Origin: JACDAL01 sp963849115
Lineage (GTDB): Bacteria; Actinomycetota; CADDZG01; WHSQ01
Length of the DNA: 64,000 bases
Assembly: GCA_963849115.1 (NCBI GenBank)
Contig: CAWKGK010000001.1
Location: forward strand, 1 to 64,000
Direction of reading: 5' to 3'
Under the pieces are notes generated by a model. It saw nothing but the letters and a program-made list of their open reading frames with translations, made no database searches and was not told where the DNA came from. The translations under genes were made by a program, and so were the position numbers. Positions 8,335-16,841 of the stretch are shown in pieces; position 1 is the stretch's first letter, and each line of letters starts with the position of its first letter.

Positions 8335-9630
8335 TCAGGAGCCGCGGGCGGCTGCGACCAGGCCCGGCATGATCTCCGTCCCCATAATGTGGCCGATGGC
8401 TCCAGAGCGGGCGGCGGTCTCGCCGTAGGTCGTGACCGCGTCCGAACTCACGCCCGGCCCACACACGAGCAGCGGCACGGGCCCGTCGGTATGTGACTTA
8501 CGGGCACAGCTCGTGGAGTGGTCGGCGGTGACCGCCACGATCGTGCGCCGGTCGTCGAGCCCCCCGAGCAGAGGGGCGAAGAAATGGGCGTCAATGTCCT
8601 CGATGCTCTTGATCTTGGCCTCGTGGTCGCCGTCGTGGGCGGGCACGTCCGGTCCCTTGATGTGGATGTAGAGGCCGTCGAAACCCTCGATCGCCTCGTT
8701 GGCGAGCTCCGCCCACGCCTCATACTGTTCGGCCGCGCCCATACCGGTGGGCGCCTCGACCACCCCCATTCCCGTGAGCTTGGCGATCCCGAGCTCGACC
8801 GGCATCTCCACGAAGCAGGCGAACTCGGGGCCGAACTTCGACTTGAAGGGCTCGAGCTCGGGCAGGTGGTCGCCCGCGTCGCGCGTGAGGATGAAGTTGC
8901 CCGGCAGCCTCTGGGCAACGCGCCGCTTCCGGTTTACCTCGGAGGCGTCCAGCACCTCGTAGGCGGCTTGGATCCATTCGTTGGAGAGCCGGGCCGCCTC
9001 CACCGCGGAGTCGTCCTCCTCGTGGCCCGCCAGCGGGGCGACCTCCACCACCCGGTTCTCGAAGGTCTCCTTGGCCACCCCGAGCGCGCCCTCACGTCCA
9101 TAGGCGGGGTCCGAGTTCTCGACCTCGGCGGACAGCCGGAGGGTCTCGGAGCGCAGCACCAGCGCGGCACGGTGACCCGAGGTGGCCCGCAACTCGAAGT
9201 CGGCGCCGGAGAGCCGGACGTTGTCCTGGACCTCGGTTGCGAGCGTCTCGGCCTCCTCGGAGGAGAGGTCGCGGCCCGCACGGCGGTCGATGATCTCCCA
9301 CGAGTCGCCATCTCTCTCGACCGTGGCGAAGTTAGCCCGGTAGGCGAGGTCACCGGGAGAGATCTCGAGCCCAGCCCCGAGAGCCTCGAGGGGGCCGCGC
9401 CCGGTGTGATGTTGGTGCGGGTCGTAGCCGAGGATGGCGAATACCGCTATGTCGGACTCGGGGGCGATGCCCTTGCCGACCGTGGTCACGATCCCGTTGC
9501 GGCCCCTCTTCGCAAGCCCGTCCAGGTGCGGCGCGTGAGCCACCTCCAAAGGAGTTCTGTCCCCGAGCGGGACGAGAGGATCGTCTCCCAGCCCGTCGAG
9601 GATGACGTACATGATCCGGTGCGGGCTCAC
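8335..9630 (-). CDS. apgM: Cofactor-independent phosphoglycerate mutase, archaeal (aPGM) type
   Basis: A protein of 431 residues of the alkaline phosphatase superfamily. The N-terminal metal site is in MYVILDGLGDDPL, the nucleophile region in GIAPESDIAVFAILGYDPHQ and HTGRGPLEALGAGL, and the late metal ligands in GDHEAKIKSIEDIDAHF and VAVTADHSTSC. This length and these motifs fit the archaeal-type enzyme, not the bacterial iPGM of about 510 residues. It interconverts 3- and 2-phosphoglycerate. The ATG overlaps the tpiA stop by 4 bases, so it is coupled to pgk-tpiA. Confidence 0.9.
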   Translation of the reverse strand: MSPHRIMYVILDGLGDDPLVPLGDRTPLEVAHAPHLDGLAKRGRNGIVTTVGKGIAPESDIAVFAILGYDPHQHHTGRGPLEALGAGLEISPGDLAYRANFATVERDGDSWEIIDRRAGRDLSSEEAETLATEVQDNVRLSGADFELRATSGHRAALVLRSETLRLSAEVENSDPAYGREGALGVAKETFENRVVEVAPLAGHEEDDSAVEAARLSNEWIQAAYEVLDASEVNRKRRVAQRLPGNFILTRDAGDHLPELEPFKSKFGPEFACFVEMPVELGIAKLTGMGVVEAPTGMGAAEQYEAWAELANEAIEGFDGLYIHIKGPDVPAHDGDHEAKIKSIEDIDAHFFAPLLGGLDDRRTIVAVTADHSTSCARKSHTDGPVPLLVCGPGVSSDAVTTYGETAARSGAIGHIMGTEIMPGLVAAARGS

Positions 9631-10397
9631 GACTTGGTCGCCTTGACGATGGCGGCGAACTCTGCCGCATCGAGCGACGCCCCGCCCACCAGGGCCCCAT
9701 CGATGTCGGGTTGCGAGGTGAGGGCAGCTGCGTTGCCGGCTTTAACGCTCCCTCCGTAGAGGATGCGGATGGCTCCGGCCACCTCTTCGGAGAGCTGCTC
9801 CGACAGCGCCGATCTGATGATCGAGATCGTCTCCTGGGCGTCGGCGGGCGTGGCGGTCGCCCCGGTCCCGATCGCCCAGATGGGCTCGTAGGCGACCACG
9901 GCCCGCCGTCCCTGCTCGGGCTTGAGGCCGGCAAGGCCCGCGTTCACCTGGCGCCTGACCTTGGCCTCGGTTTCGTGCGCGGCACGCTCTGCCTCGGTTT
10001 CACCGCAGCACATTATCGGGATCAAGTCGTGGGACAGGGCCGCCTTGACCTTGGCGTTGACCTCGTCGTCGCTCTCGCCCAACAGCTCGCGCCTTTCGGA
10101 GTGGCCCACGATCACGTAGGAGACCTGCAACGCTTGCAGCATCACCGGCGAGATCTCGCCGGTGAAGGCGCCGTCGGGGCGGGGGTAGAGGTTCTGGGCG
10201 CCGAGGCCGAACTCGTAACGGTCGGAGTCGATGAGTGTCTGCATCGTGCGGAGGGCGGTGAACGGGGGACACAGAACGACCTCGACCCGGGAGAAGTCGT
10301 GCCCGGCGAGCTCGTGCGCCACCGCCTGGGTCAAGCGCATTCCCTCGAGGTGGGTCAGGTTCATCTTCCAGTTGCCGGCAATCAGAGGAGTTCTCAG
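9627..10397 (-). CDS. tpiA: Triosephosphate isomerase, apparently starting at CTG
   Basis: The catalytic residues are all visible: GNWKM near the N-terminus (Asn and Lys), the His in YVIVGHSERRELLGE, Glu in VAYEPIWAIGTG, and the phosphate loop ILYGGSVK. The first ATG in frame (10364) falls after GNWK and would delete the active-site Asn and Lys. Upstream in frame there is no ATG, GTG or TTG before the pgk coding sequence. A CTG at 10397 overlaps the pgk stop as CTGA, mimicking the ATGA couplings common here, with GGGAGA just before it. This gives 256 residues, a normal length. It interconverts DHAP and glyceraldehyde-3-phosphate. Confidence 0.92.
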   Translation of the reverse strand: MRTPLIAGNWKMNLTHLEGMRLTQAVAHELAGHDFSRVEVVLCPPFTALRTMQTLIDSDRYEFGLGAQNLYPRPDGAFTGEISPVMLQALQVSYVIVGHSERRELLGESDDEVNAKVKAALSHDLIPIMCCGETEAERAAHETEAKVRRQVNAGLAGLKPEQGRRAVVAYEPIWAIGTGATATPADAQETISIIRSALSEQLSEEVAGAIRILYGGSVKAGNAAALTSQPDIDGALVGGASLDAAEFAAIVKATKS

Positions 10398-11602
10398 CTT
10401 TCTCCCTTTCTCAGCGCCGCCACTCCGGGGAGTTCCTTACCCTCGAGCAGCTCCAGTGAGGCCCCGCCTCCGGTGGACAGATGCGAAACCGCGTCGGTCA
10501 TGCCCAGCTCGACCAGCGCGGCCGCCGAGTCTCCCCCACCCGCAACCGTGAACGCGCCCTTGGAGGTGGCCTCCGCGAGGGCCCGCGCGACGGCCTTGGT
10601 GCCGGTTGCGTAGTCGTCTATCTCGAAAATGCCCATCGGCCCGTTCCACAACACGGTGCGGGCGGCGGCGATGACGTCGGAGAAACGGGTCGCAGTTTCC
10701 GGGCCGATGTCGACGCCCATGCGCGCCCCGATGTCCCCCAGCGGGACCACCTCGTGAGGCGAGCCCTCCTCTATCCCCTCGGCCGCCATCACGTCCGAGG
10801 GCAGCAGCACGACCACGCCCTTGGCCTCGGCCTCCTCGAGAGTGGACCTGATCTCGTCGAGCCGGTCTCGCTCGACCCGGGAGCCACCGACATCGTGGCC
10901 CTGAGCCGCCAACAACGTGAACGCCATGGCGCCGCCGACCACCACCGAGTCCACGCGCTCGAGCAGGTTGCTTATGACGCCCAGTTTGTCGGAGACCTTG
11001 GCGCCACCGAGCACGGCGACGAAGGGACGGTCGGGGTCCTCCAGCAGTCGTTCCAACTCTGCCACCTCTCGTGACAGGAGTAAGCCTGCGGCACAGGGGA
11101 GCAGGGCGGGAACTCCCACCACCGATGCGTGCGCCCGGTGGGAAGAGCCGAAGGCATCGTTGACATAGCCCTGAGCCAGGCCTGCGAGTGCGGCCGAGAA
11201 ACCGGCGTCGTTTGACTCCTCGCCGGACTCGAAGCGAAGGTTCTCGAGCAGAACGACTTCGGCATCTGAGGCACAGGCACGCTCCACCTCAGGGCCAATC
11301 ACCTCATCGAGCGCCAGCACATCTGTTCGCAGAAGCTCGGCCAAGCGTGTGCCCACAGGGGCGAGGCGCAGCTCCTCTGAGACCTGACCCTTGGGCCTCC
11401 CCAGGTGGGAACAAACCGCGAGCCGTGCGCCGCGTTCCAGCAGCGCCTCGAGCGTCGGCACCGAGGCCCGCACGCGCAGGTCGTCGGTGATGGCGCCGTT
11501 CTCCAGGGGAACGTTGAGATCCGCCCGCACCAGCACACGCCGGTCCTTGACCTCGAGTTCGTCGAGGGTCGGCAGAGTGGAGTTGGTGCGGCCGGCGACC
11601 AT
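10394..11602 (-). CDS. pgk: Phosphoglycerate kinase
   Basis: With ATG at 11602 the product is 402 residues, a normal length. Signatures include VLVRADLNVPLENGAITDDL near the N-terminus, ARLAVCSHLGRPKG, FVAVLGGAKVSDKLGVI in the hinge region, and VLWNGPMGIFEI and AGGGDSAAAL in the nucleotide-binding C-lobe. It makes ATP from 1,3-bisphosphoglycerate. It is the first gene of the pgk-tpiA-apgM-secG unit. Upstream in-frame sequence to 11821 looks non-coding. Confidence 0.96.
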   Translation of the reverse strand: MVAGRTNSTLPTLDELEVKDRRVLVRADLNVPLENGAITDDLRVRASVPTLEALLERGARLAVCSHLGRPKGQVSEELRLAPVGTRLAELLRTDVLALDEVIGPEVERACASDAEVVLLENLRFESGEESNDAGFSAALAGLAQGYVNDAFGSSHRAHASVVGVPALLPCAAGLLLSREVAELERLLEDPDRPFVAVLGGAKVSDKLGVISNLLERVDSVVVGGAMAFTLLAAQGHDVGGSRVERDRLDEIRSTLEEAEAKGVVVLLPSDVMAAEGIEEGSPHEVVPLGDIGARMGVDIGPETATRFSDVIAAARTVLWNGPMGIFEIDDYATGTKAVARALAEATSKGAFTVAGGGDSAAALVELGMTDAVSHLSTGGGASLELLEGKELPGVAALRKGES

Positions 11603-11702
11603 TGTCCGGGAGTGTAAGGGGCGGCCCGCACGCCGCTGTAGTGCTCGTGGGCCAACGCCGCGGGCCTCGACGGGGCGGCCGCGATCGCGGCCCGAAACGG
11701 GG

Positions 11703-11894
11703 GTGCCGCTCGCCGCCATCCTCATGCCCGCAGGCTTCTTCCTGTCCTCGATGGGACGCGACGCGGTTCGACCCAACCGACTCATCCTGCTGCTGTACGC
11801 CGGGACTGCGTCTCTGGCCATCGGGGTGCTTGCCCTCGGCCTCGGGCTCTTGATGGCTGAACAAGCAGCGGATGCCCGGCACGAACACCTCTAG
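11703..11894 (+). CDS. Small membrane protein of unknown function
   Basis: From a GTG at 11703 the product would be 63 residues with two hydrophobic segments (LAAILMPAGFFL and LILLLYAGTASLAIGVLALG) and a charged tail ending at the amidase stop region. The hydrophobic pattern (LMPAGFFLS, then RPN and a TM) looks like a real small inner-membrane protein. No good Shine-Dalgarno is visible, so the start is uncertain. It lies convergent to the amidase, overlapping its stop by 4 bases. Confidence 0.5.
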   Translation: MPLAAILMPAGFFLSSMGRDAVRPNRLILLLYAGTASLAIGVLALGLGLLMAEQAADARHEHL

Positions 11895-13225
11895 CCGGCG
11901 AGCGGGGGGCGGCGTGTATGCCAATCACTCAACTCTTGATAGGCCAGCGCGGCCCCCAGCGCGGTCGCCTCGTCTCGAGCCACCAGCTGCAAGCCGACCG
12001 GCATCCCGGTGGGCGTGAACCCGCAGGGGACACTCACCGCAGCGAGGCCCAAGAAGTTGATCGGGCGGCATAGTCTCGTCAACCGCACGGCCACCTCGGG
12101 CCTGAAACCCTTTCCCTTCAGAGCATCAAGCTCGTCGACTCGAGGAGCGGCCATCTCAGTCGTGGGCAGAACGAGAAGGTCGGTGTGTTCCAAGGACGCC
12201 TCCCACGCGGCGCCGAGCCGCTCCAGCTCGCGCCGGGCAGTCACGAAGTCCACCGCGGTGAATCGCTCGCCGTGCCGCAACGCGCGTTTGGTCTCCTCGG
12301 TGTAGTCATCCAAGCGATCCGGGTACCAGCCCGCCTCCCGGTGGGCGGTCAACGCCTCGCAGTTGAGAAAGATGCCATGGGGCCGGTCCCAGTCGGTGAA
12401 CTCCGGAAGCGCGACCTCGGAGCGCGGCGCCAGGCGGGACAGGACTTCGACCGCCTGCTCCACCAACTCGAGGACCTCTGCGTCGGCACGGGTGGAGTCC
12501 CAGGGAGGCGTAGCCATTACAAGCCCCTCGAGCCGGGGAAAGATGGGGGCCGCCCCGGTCAGGCCTCGCCACATGCGCTCGACCGAGACCGCGTCGGCCG
12601 CCATCGGTCCCCACACGTCGAGGCTCCACGCCAGGGGCACGATCCCCGCCATGGGCACAACGCGCTGTCGCGGCGTGAGCCCGGTGATCCCACACAGTGA
12701 CGACGGAATTCGCACCGAGCCGGCGGTGTCGGAGCCCAGCGCCCCCGGGCACATGCCGGCTGCGACCGCCGCGGCAGATCCTCCGCTAGAGCCGCCGGGG
12801 ATGCGTTCTAGGTCCCAGGGATTCCGGGTGGGGGCGCTCACCACACCGTAGGCGAACTCCTGCGTGTTGGTCTTTCCAATGACTATCGCCCCCGCTCGGC
12901 GCAGGTGCGACACGACCGGCGCATCTGTAGCGGCGACGTTGCCGGCCAGGACTCGGGAGGAAGCGGTGGTGGGTAGACCGGCGACGTCGATCAGGTCCTT
13001 GACCCCGACGGGTATTCCGTGGAGGGGGCGTTGCGGATCGTGAGACGTCAGCTCTCGCGCACGCGCTCGCGCTCCCTCGAGGTCGAGAGTCACGAACGCA
13101 CGGACAGCCGACTCGAGCTGCTCGACGCGCCGAAGGCACGCGTCCAGCAGCTCGATCGCAGAAAGATCTTCGCGGGCGAGGGCCGACGCGGCGGCGGCGA
13201 GACTCAGCGCGGCGGGGTCGGACAT
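11891..13225 (-). CDS. Amidase of the amidase-signature family
   Basis: A 444-residue amidase-signature hydrolase with the Ser-cisSer-Lys triad in place: Lys in IPVGVKDLIDVAG, the cis-Ser in PGGSSGGSAAAVAAG and the nucleophile Ser in GSDTAGSVRIPSSLCG. The same fold makes GatA, but gatB and gatC are not nearby and the C-terminal half differs, so I call a general amidase with unknown substrate. It sits in the block inserted between gap and pgk. Confidence 0.88.
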   Translation of the reverse strand: MSDPAALSLAAAASALAREDLSAIELLDACLRRVEQLESAVRAFVTLDLEGARARARELTSHDPQRPLHGIPVGVKDLIDVAGLPTTASSRVLAGNVAATDAPVVSHLRRAGAIVIGKTNTQEFAYGVVSAPTRNPWDLERIPGGSSGGSAAAVAAGMCPGALGSDTAGSVRIPSSLCGITGLTPRQRVVPMAGIVPLAWSLDVWGPMAADAVSVERMWRGLTGAAPIFPRLEGLVMATPPWDSTRADAEVLELVEQAVEVLSRLAPRSEVALPEFTDWDRPHGIFLNCEALTAHREAGWYPDRLDDYTEETKRALRHGERFTAVDFVTARRELERLGAAWEASLEHTDLLVLPTTEMAAPRVDELDALKGKGFRPEVAVRLTRLCRPINFLGLAAVSVPCGFTPTGMPVGLQLVARDEATALGAALAYQELSDWHTRRPPLAG

Positions 13226-13385
13226 GGCGCTGAGGCTACTTCAGGCCCTCGGGTGGGTAGAAGCTGGACATTACGGCGTGGGCGACCAGCAGGCGAACGC
13301 ACATAGTCAGGCACTCCAGACCAGACGCGACGAACGGGCCCGCCGAAAGTGACTGGGCCCGCTCGCAAAGTTGAACCTTGTTGGG

Positions 13386-13562
13386 TCAGGCGCCCTTGAT
13401 CGCGTCCTTGACCTTCTCGCCGGCCTGCTTCAGTTTGGACTTCGACTGATCCTGGCGACCCTGCTGCTCCAACTCGCGGTCTCCAGTAGCCTGACCGGCC
13501 TTCTCCTTCATCTTGCCCTTTGCTTCCTCGCCCTTGTTGCGTGCCTTGTCCTCGGTGGCCAT
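13386..13562 (-). CDS. CsbD-like small stress protein
   Basis: A gene of 58 residues. The sequence begins MATEDKARNKGEEAKGKMKE, continues with AGQATGDRELEQQGRQDQSK and ends with KVKDAIKGA. This repeated KGK-KEKAGQ-TGD pattern is that of the CsbD family: short, highly charged, helical proteins often induced by general stress, with unknown biochemical role. It stands alone between amidase and tenA. Confidence 0.85.
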   Translation of the reverse strand: MATEDKARNKGEEAKGKMKEKAGQATGDRELEQQGRQDQSKSKLKQAGEKVKDAIKGA

Positions 13563-13662
13563 GAACTCCGCCCTTTCACTAGGTCGATCCGGCGTTTAAG
13601 TCGACTCTTGCCGACATCATGATTTTCCCCGCGCTGCGTGATTCACAAACCTTCCAAGCGGC

Positions 13663-14331
13663 TCACACGGGCCACTGCTCGCGCCGCCAGCTCCCATCCC
13701 AAAACATCCACTCGTACCGGGATGTCGCCACGAAATGTTCTCTGACCCTCGCTTCCTCATCAGAGCTCAATCCTTTACCGACGCGCTCGGTGAGCTCCAA
13801 TACCGCACTAACTATTGCAGCGAACTCGTCTCCTCCGTAGGTGTCGATCCACCGTTGGTAGAGGGGGTTGGGAGAGCCCTGTTCGCCGAGCACCTTACCT
13901 ACCTCCCAGTAAATCCAGTAGCAGGGAAGTATCGCTCCGAGAGCCTCCGCGAAAGAGCCGCGACTCGTGGCCGCCAGCAAGTAGGAGGTATAGGCAAGTG
14001 TGGTGGGTGCCATCTGTGTAGTGCGCACCTCTTCCACCGATAATCCGAAGTCATCGAAGAAGCTGTTGTGCAAGCTTCGCTCCACCGCGATGGCCCCGGC
14101 GGCATGCTCGGCGAACATCTGAATTGTCTCATCCTCGGGAGCTTTGGCAGCGCAGATCGCAAGCGCGCGGGCATACTCGCGAAGGTAGAGCGAATCCTGC
14201 ACGACGTAGAAGCGGAAACTCTGCTGGTCGAGGCTGCCGTCGGTGAGGCCTCGCAGGAAGGGATGCTCGAGTATGTGCTTGAAGATGCCCTCGATCTCGC
14301 CCCACAGTTTGTGTGGAAGGTTGTCGGCCAT
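13663..14331 (-). CDS. tenA: TenA-family thiaminase II / thiamine salvage enzyme
   Basis: A protein of 222 residues with the all-helical TenA pattern: HPFLRGLTDGSLDQQSFRFY near the N-terminus, QDSLYLREYARALAICAAK, a Cys-containing LGAILPCYWIYWEVG (the catalytic Cys region) and WIDTYGGDEFAAIV. TenA hydrolyses aminopyrimidine breakdown products of thiamine for salvage. thiD and thiL are about 23 kb away, consistent with thiamine metabolism. No riboswitch-like element is visible upstream. Confidence 0.9.
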   Translation of the reverse strand: MADNLPHKLWGEIEGIFKHILEHPFLRGLTDGSLDQQSFRFYVVQDSLYLREYARALAICAAKAPEDETIQMFAEHAAGAIAVERSLHNSFFDDFGLSVEEVRTTQMAPTTLAYTSYLLAATSRGSFAEALGAILPCYWIYWEVGKVLGEQGSPNPLYQRWIDTYGGDEFAAIVSAVLELTERVGKGLSSDEEARVREHFVATSRYEWMFWDGSWRREQWPV

Positions 14332-14496
14332 GTGATCCCCTTTTATCAGTTGGTTCGTCGAAGGATAGCGACCTCCCTCTCTCCACGTCCAGACATCGAC
14401 TCTTCGAAAAAGGACCCCAAAGAAATCTGAGAAATCCTCTTCCGAAGGCCAGTTTCGACCCCTGAGTTGTCACACCTCTTTGTCATAGTGATTCCC

Positions 14497-15639
14497 ATGG
14501 AGTTTCCTTCGATGGATGAGGCGATCAGGCAGATCGAGAAGTCCAACATCGATCTCGAGCCCGAGGTGATGGATGCTCATGCGGTGCGCGAGCTTCTGTC
14601 TCGCTATGCCAAGGCGAAGAAGCTGGTGTCCTACGGCGAGACCATGCTGGCGGCAAAGCTCGGCGACGCTGGAGATGGTGGCGCGAACCACCGGAGTGTC
14701 TGTGGGCAAGGCCAAGGCCGCGGTCGACACGGGAAACTCCTTGAAGTCGGCCGACGAAGTCCGAGAGGCGTTCAAATCGGGCGAGATCTCTGTGGACCAA
14801 GCCTCAGAGATCGCCACGGCGGAGAACGCCTCGCCCGGCTCCTCGACAGAGCTATTGAAGCTGGCCCAGGATGAGTCCTTCCAGACGCTCAGAGAGAAGT
14901 CGAGAAAGGTCGTGCTGGAAGCCGAGCAGCATCGGGGCCTGGCTGAGCGCCAGCACCAGGCCCGCAGGGCCCGCAGCTACCGGGACGAGCTCGGCATGAT
15001 CTCAATCAACCTGCTGCTGGAGCCTCATGTCGGGGTGCCCATCGTCAACCGGGCCGAGACAGAGGCGGGGCGCCGGTTCCGTGCCGCCAAGAGGGACGGC
15101 CGCCAAGAGCCCTTCGAGCGCCACCTCGCAGACGCCTACGCCGGTGTCTGTTCTCTGCAGGGACCACGATCCCGGCTCGCAAGCCCGAGCTGGTGGTGCT
15201 GGTGTCACACGAGATCACCCAGCGGGGGTGGAAGGACGTGCAAGAGGGCGAAGTGTGCAAGATTCCCGGAGTCGGCCCCATCTCACCCGAGACGGCCAGA
15301 GAGATCGCCTCCGACGCCTTTCTGAGCGGGCTGTTCTATGACGGCACCGACCTGCGTCACTTTCGCCGCTGGACCCGAAACACTCCCGTAGACGTCCTGT
15401 TGGCACTGCAACTGGGGGAGCCGCCGGAGTTCGACGGGGTCTAGTGCATCGATTGCGGCCGCCGCTTTCGCAACGAGAAGGACCACAGCGCGCCTCATGT
15501 CGCCGGAGGCTTTGCTTCGACCACCAATCTCAAGTGGCGGTGCTACGGATGCCATCAGAACAAGACCGCAGAGGATCGGAGAACAGGAAAGCTCACACCT
15601 CCAGACCCGGATGCCGAGCGGGGGCCGCCGGGGCCGTGA
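14497..15639 (+). pseudogene. HNH endonuclease (DUF222-type) gene, broken by two frameshifts and a stop
   Basis: Three segments in two frames reconstruct one protein. ATG at 14497 gives MEFPSMDEAIRQIEKSNIDL up to about 14670; the frame then changes to read EMVARTTGVSVGKAKAAVDT through AEQHRGLAERQHQARRARSY; near 15165 it returns to the first frame (TTIPARKPELVVLVSHEI). A TAG at 15442-15444 interrupts that frame just before a zinc-binding HNH-like end (CIDCGRRFRNEKDHSAPHVA, then LKWRCYGCHQNKTAED). This is the layout of the DUF222/HNH proteins that are multicopy in many Actinomycetota. The three lesions make it a clear relic. Confidence 0.85.
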
Positions 15640-15658
15640 GGGCGAGCGTCCCACTAGG

Positions 15659-16666
15659 TCACAGCTTGCTTGCGACCATCTCCGTCAGGTCCACGAGGCG
15701 GTTGCTGTAGCCCCACTCGTTGTCGTACCAGCCCAGGATCTTCACCATGTTCCCGTTGGTCATCGTCGAGAGGCTGTCGAACACACACGAGTGCGCGTCG
15801 CCGACGATGTCGGACGACACGATCGGGTCCTCGGTGTAATAGAGGATCCCCCTCATGCGCGCCGACTGAGCCGCTTCTCTGAAAGCGTTGTTGACGTCTT
15901 CGATCGTTACCTCGGCCCCCAAGTTGCACACGAGGTCCGTGACCGAGCCGTCGGGCACGGGGACACGTAAGGAGATGCCGTCGAGGCGTCCCTTGAGTTC
16001 CGGCAGCGCCAACGCCGAGGCCTTTGCCGCGCCGGTTGAGGTCGGGATGATGTTGAGGGCCGCGGCGCGCGCCCTGCGGAGGTCGGAGTGCGGCAGGTCC
16101 TGCAGACGCTGGTCGCCGGTGTAGGCATGGCAGGTGGTCATGAAGCCTTTCTCGATACCCCAGTTGTCTTGCAGCACCTTCGCCATCGGAACAACACAGT
16201 TCGTGGTGCATGACGCGTTCGAAATGATGCTGTGCTGCCCCGGGTCGTAGTCATCGTCGTTGACTCCCATAACGAGCGTGATGTCCTCATCCTTTGCGGG
16301 GGCCGAGATGATCACTTTCTTGGCCCCCGCGTCGAGGTGTTTGGCCGCGTCGGCTCGCTTTGTGAACAGACCGGTCGACTCGACCACGATGTCTACTCCG
16401 AAATCGCCCCACGGCAGCGAGCCGGGGTCTCGCTCGGAAAGCACTCTCACCTCGGTGCCGTCGACCGAGAAGCCTTCGTCGGAGCTCTTGACCTCCTTGC
16501 CGAGGCGGCCGAAGACGGTGTCGTACTTGAGCAGATGGGCGATCGTGGCCGGATCGGTGATGTCGTTGACCGCCACAACCTCCAAGTCCGCCCCCTTGGA
16601 GGTGAACGCCCGGAAGAAGTTGCGACCGATGCGCCCGAAGCCGTTGATCCCTACTCGCGTCGTCAT
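15659..16666 (-). CDS. gap: Glyceraldehyde-3-phosphate dehydrogenase, type I
   Basis: The start at 16666 (MTTRVGINGFGRIGRNFFRA) has GGGAGG eight bases upstream and gives 335 residues. The NAD-binding GFGRIGR, the catalytic Cys in SNASCTTNCVVP, HAYTGDQRL and the C-terminal WYDNEWGYSNRLVDL are present. It oxidises glyceraldehyde-3-phosphate with phosphate and NAD. In the usual order pgk follows gap directly; here about 4 kb of other genes intervenes. Two palindromic sites lie 85-140 bases upstream of the start. Confidence 0.97.
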   Translation of the reverse strand: MTTRVGINGFGRIGRNFFRAFTSKGADLEVVAVNDITDPATIAHLLKYDTVFGRLGKEVKSSDEGFSVDGTEVRVLSERDPGSLPWGDFGVDIVVESTGLFTKRADAAKHLDAGAKKVIISAPAKDEDITLVMGVNDDDYDPGQHSIISNASCTTNCVVPMAKVLQDNWGIEKGFMTTCHAYTGDQRLQDLPHSDLRRARAAALNIIPTSTGAAKASALALPELKGRLDGISLRVPVPDGSVTDLVCNLGAEVTIEDVNNAFREAAQSARMRGILYYTEDPIVSSDIVGDAHSCVFDSLSTMTNGNMVKILGWYDNEWGYSNRLVDLTEMVASKL

Positions 16667-16750
16667 CGACGACACCTCCCATTTCATCTAGCGGTCGGAC
16701 TCAGATCTGGCGCCATCCTAAGCCGAGCACGGAGGCCGAGGGGGTGCATC

Positions 16751-16803
16751 GCACAAGGTGTGCTTGTGGCCACCGATTCGGTGCTCGGGGGCACAACTTG
16801 TGC
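16751..16803. promoter_or_regulatory. Pair of 13-bp palindromes upstream of gap, candidate operator
   Basis: GCACAAGGTGTGC (16751-16763) and GCACAACTTGTGC (16791-16803) share the form GCACA-N3-TGTGC, with centres 40 bases apart. An 8-bp palindrome GTGGCCAC (16766-16773) lies between them. The sites occupy the 175-base gap between gap and yvcK, on the gap side. Paired dyads near helical phasing suggest a dimeric repressor or activator controlling glycolytic flux genes. The regulator is unknown. Confidence 0.5.
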
Positions 16804-16841
16804 GTCTGGCCACGCCAAAGGTGGTGGGCGAGGGCTTGAGG

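Noticed and set aside
8518..9759. Plus-strand open frame of 413 codons opposite apgM
   Set aside because: High-GC antisense shadow of apgM with no start signal or family motif; His/Val/Arg-rich composition.
13226..13385. GGGCCC inverted repeat near 13340 as a terminator
   Set aside because: The arms are short, the loop is long and no T-run follows on either strand.
14332..14496. TPP riboswitch upstream of tenA
   Set aside because: The minus-strand leader lacks the conserved CTGAGA and ACC core elements in the right order; the CTGAGA-like bases are on the other strand.
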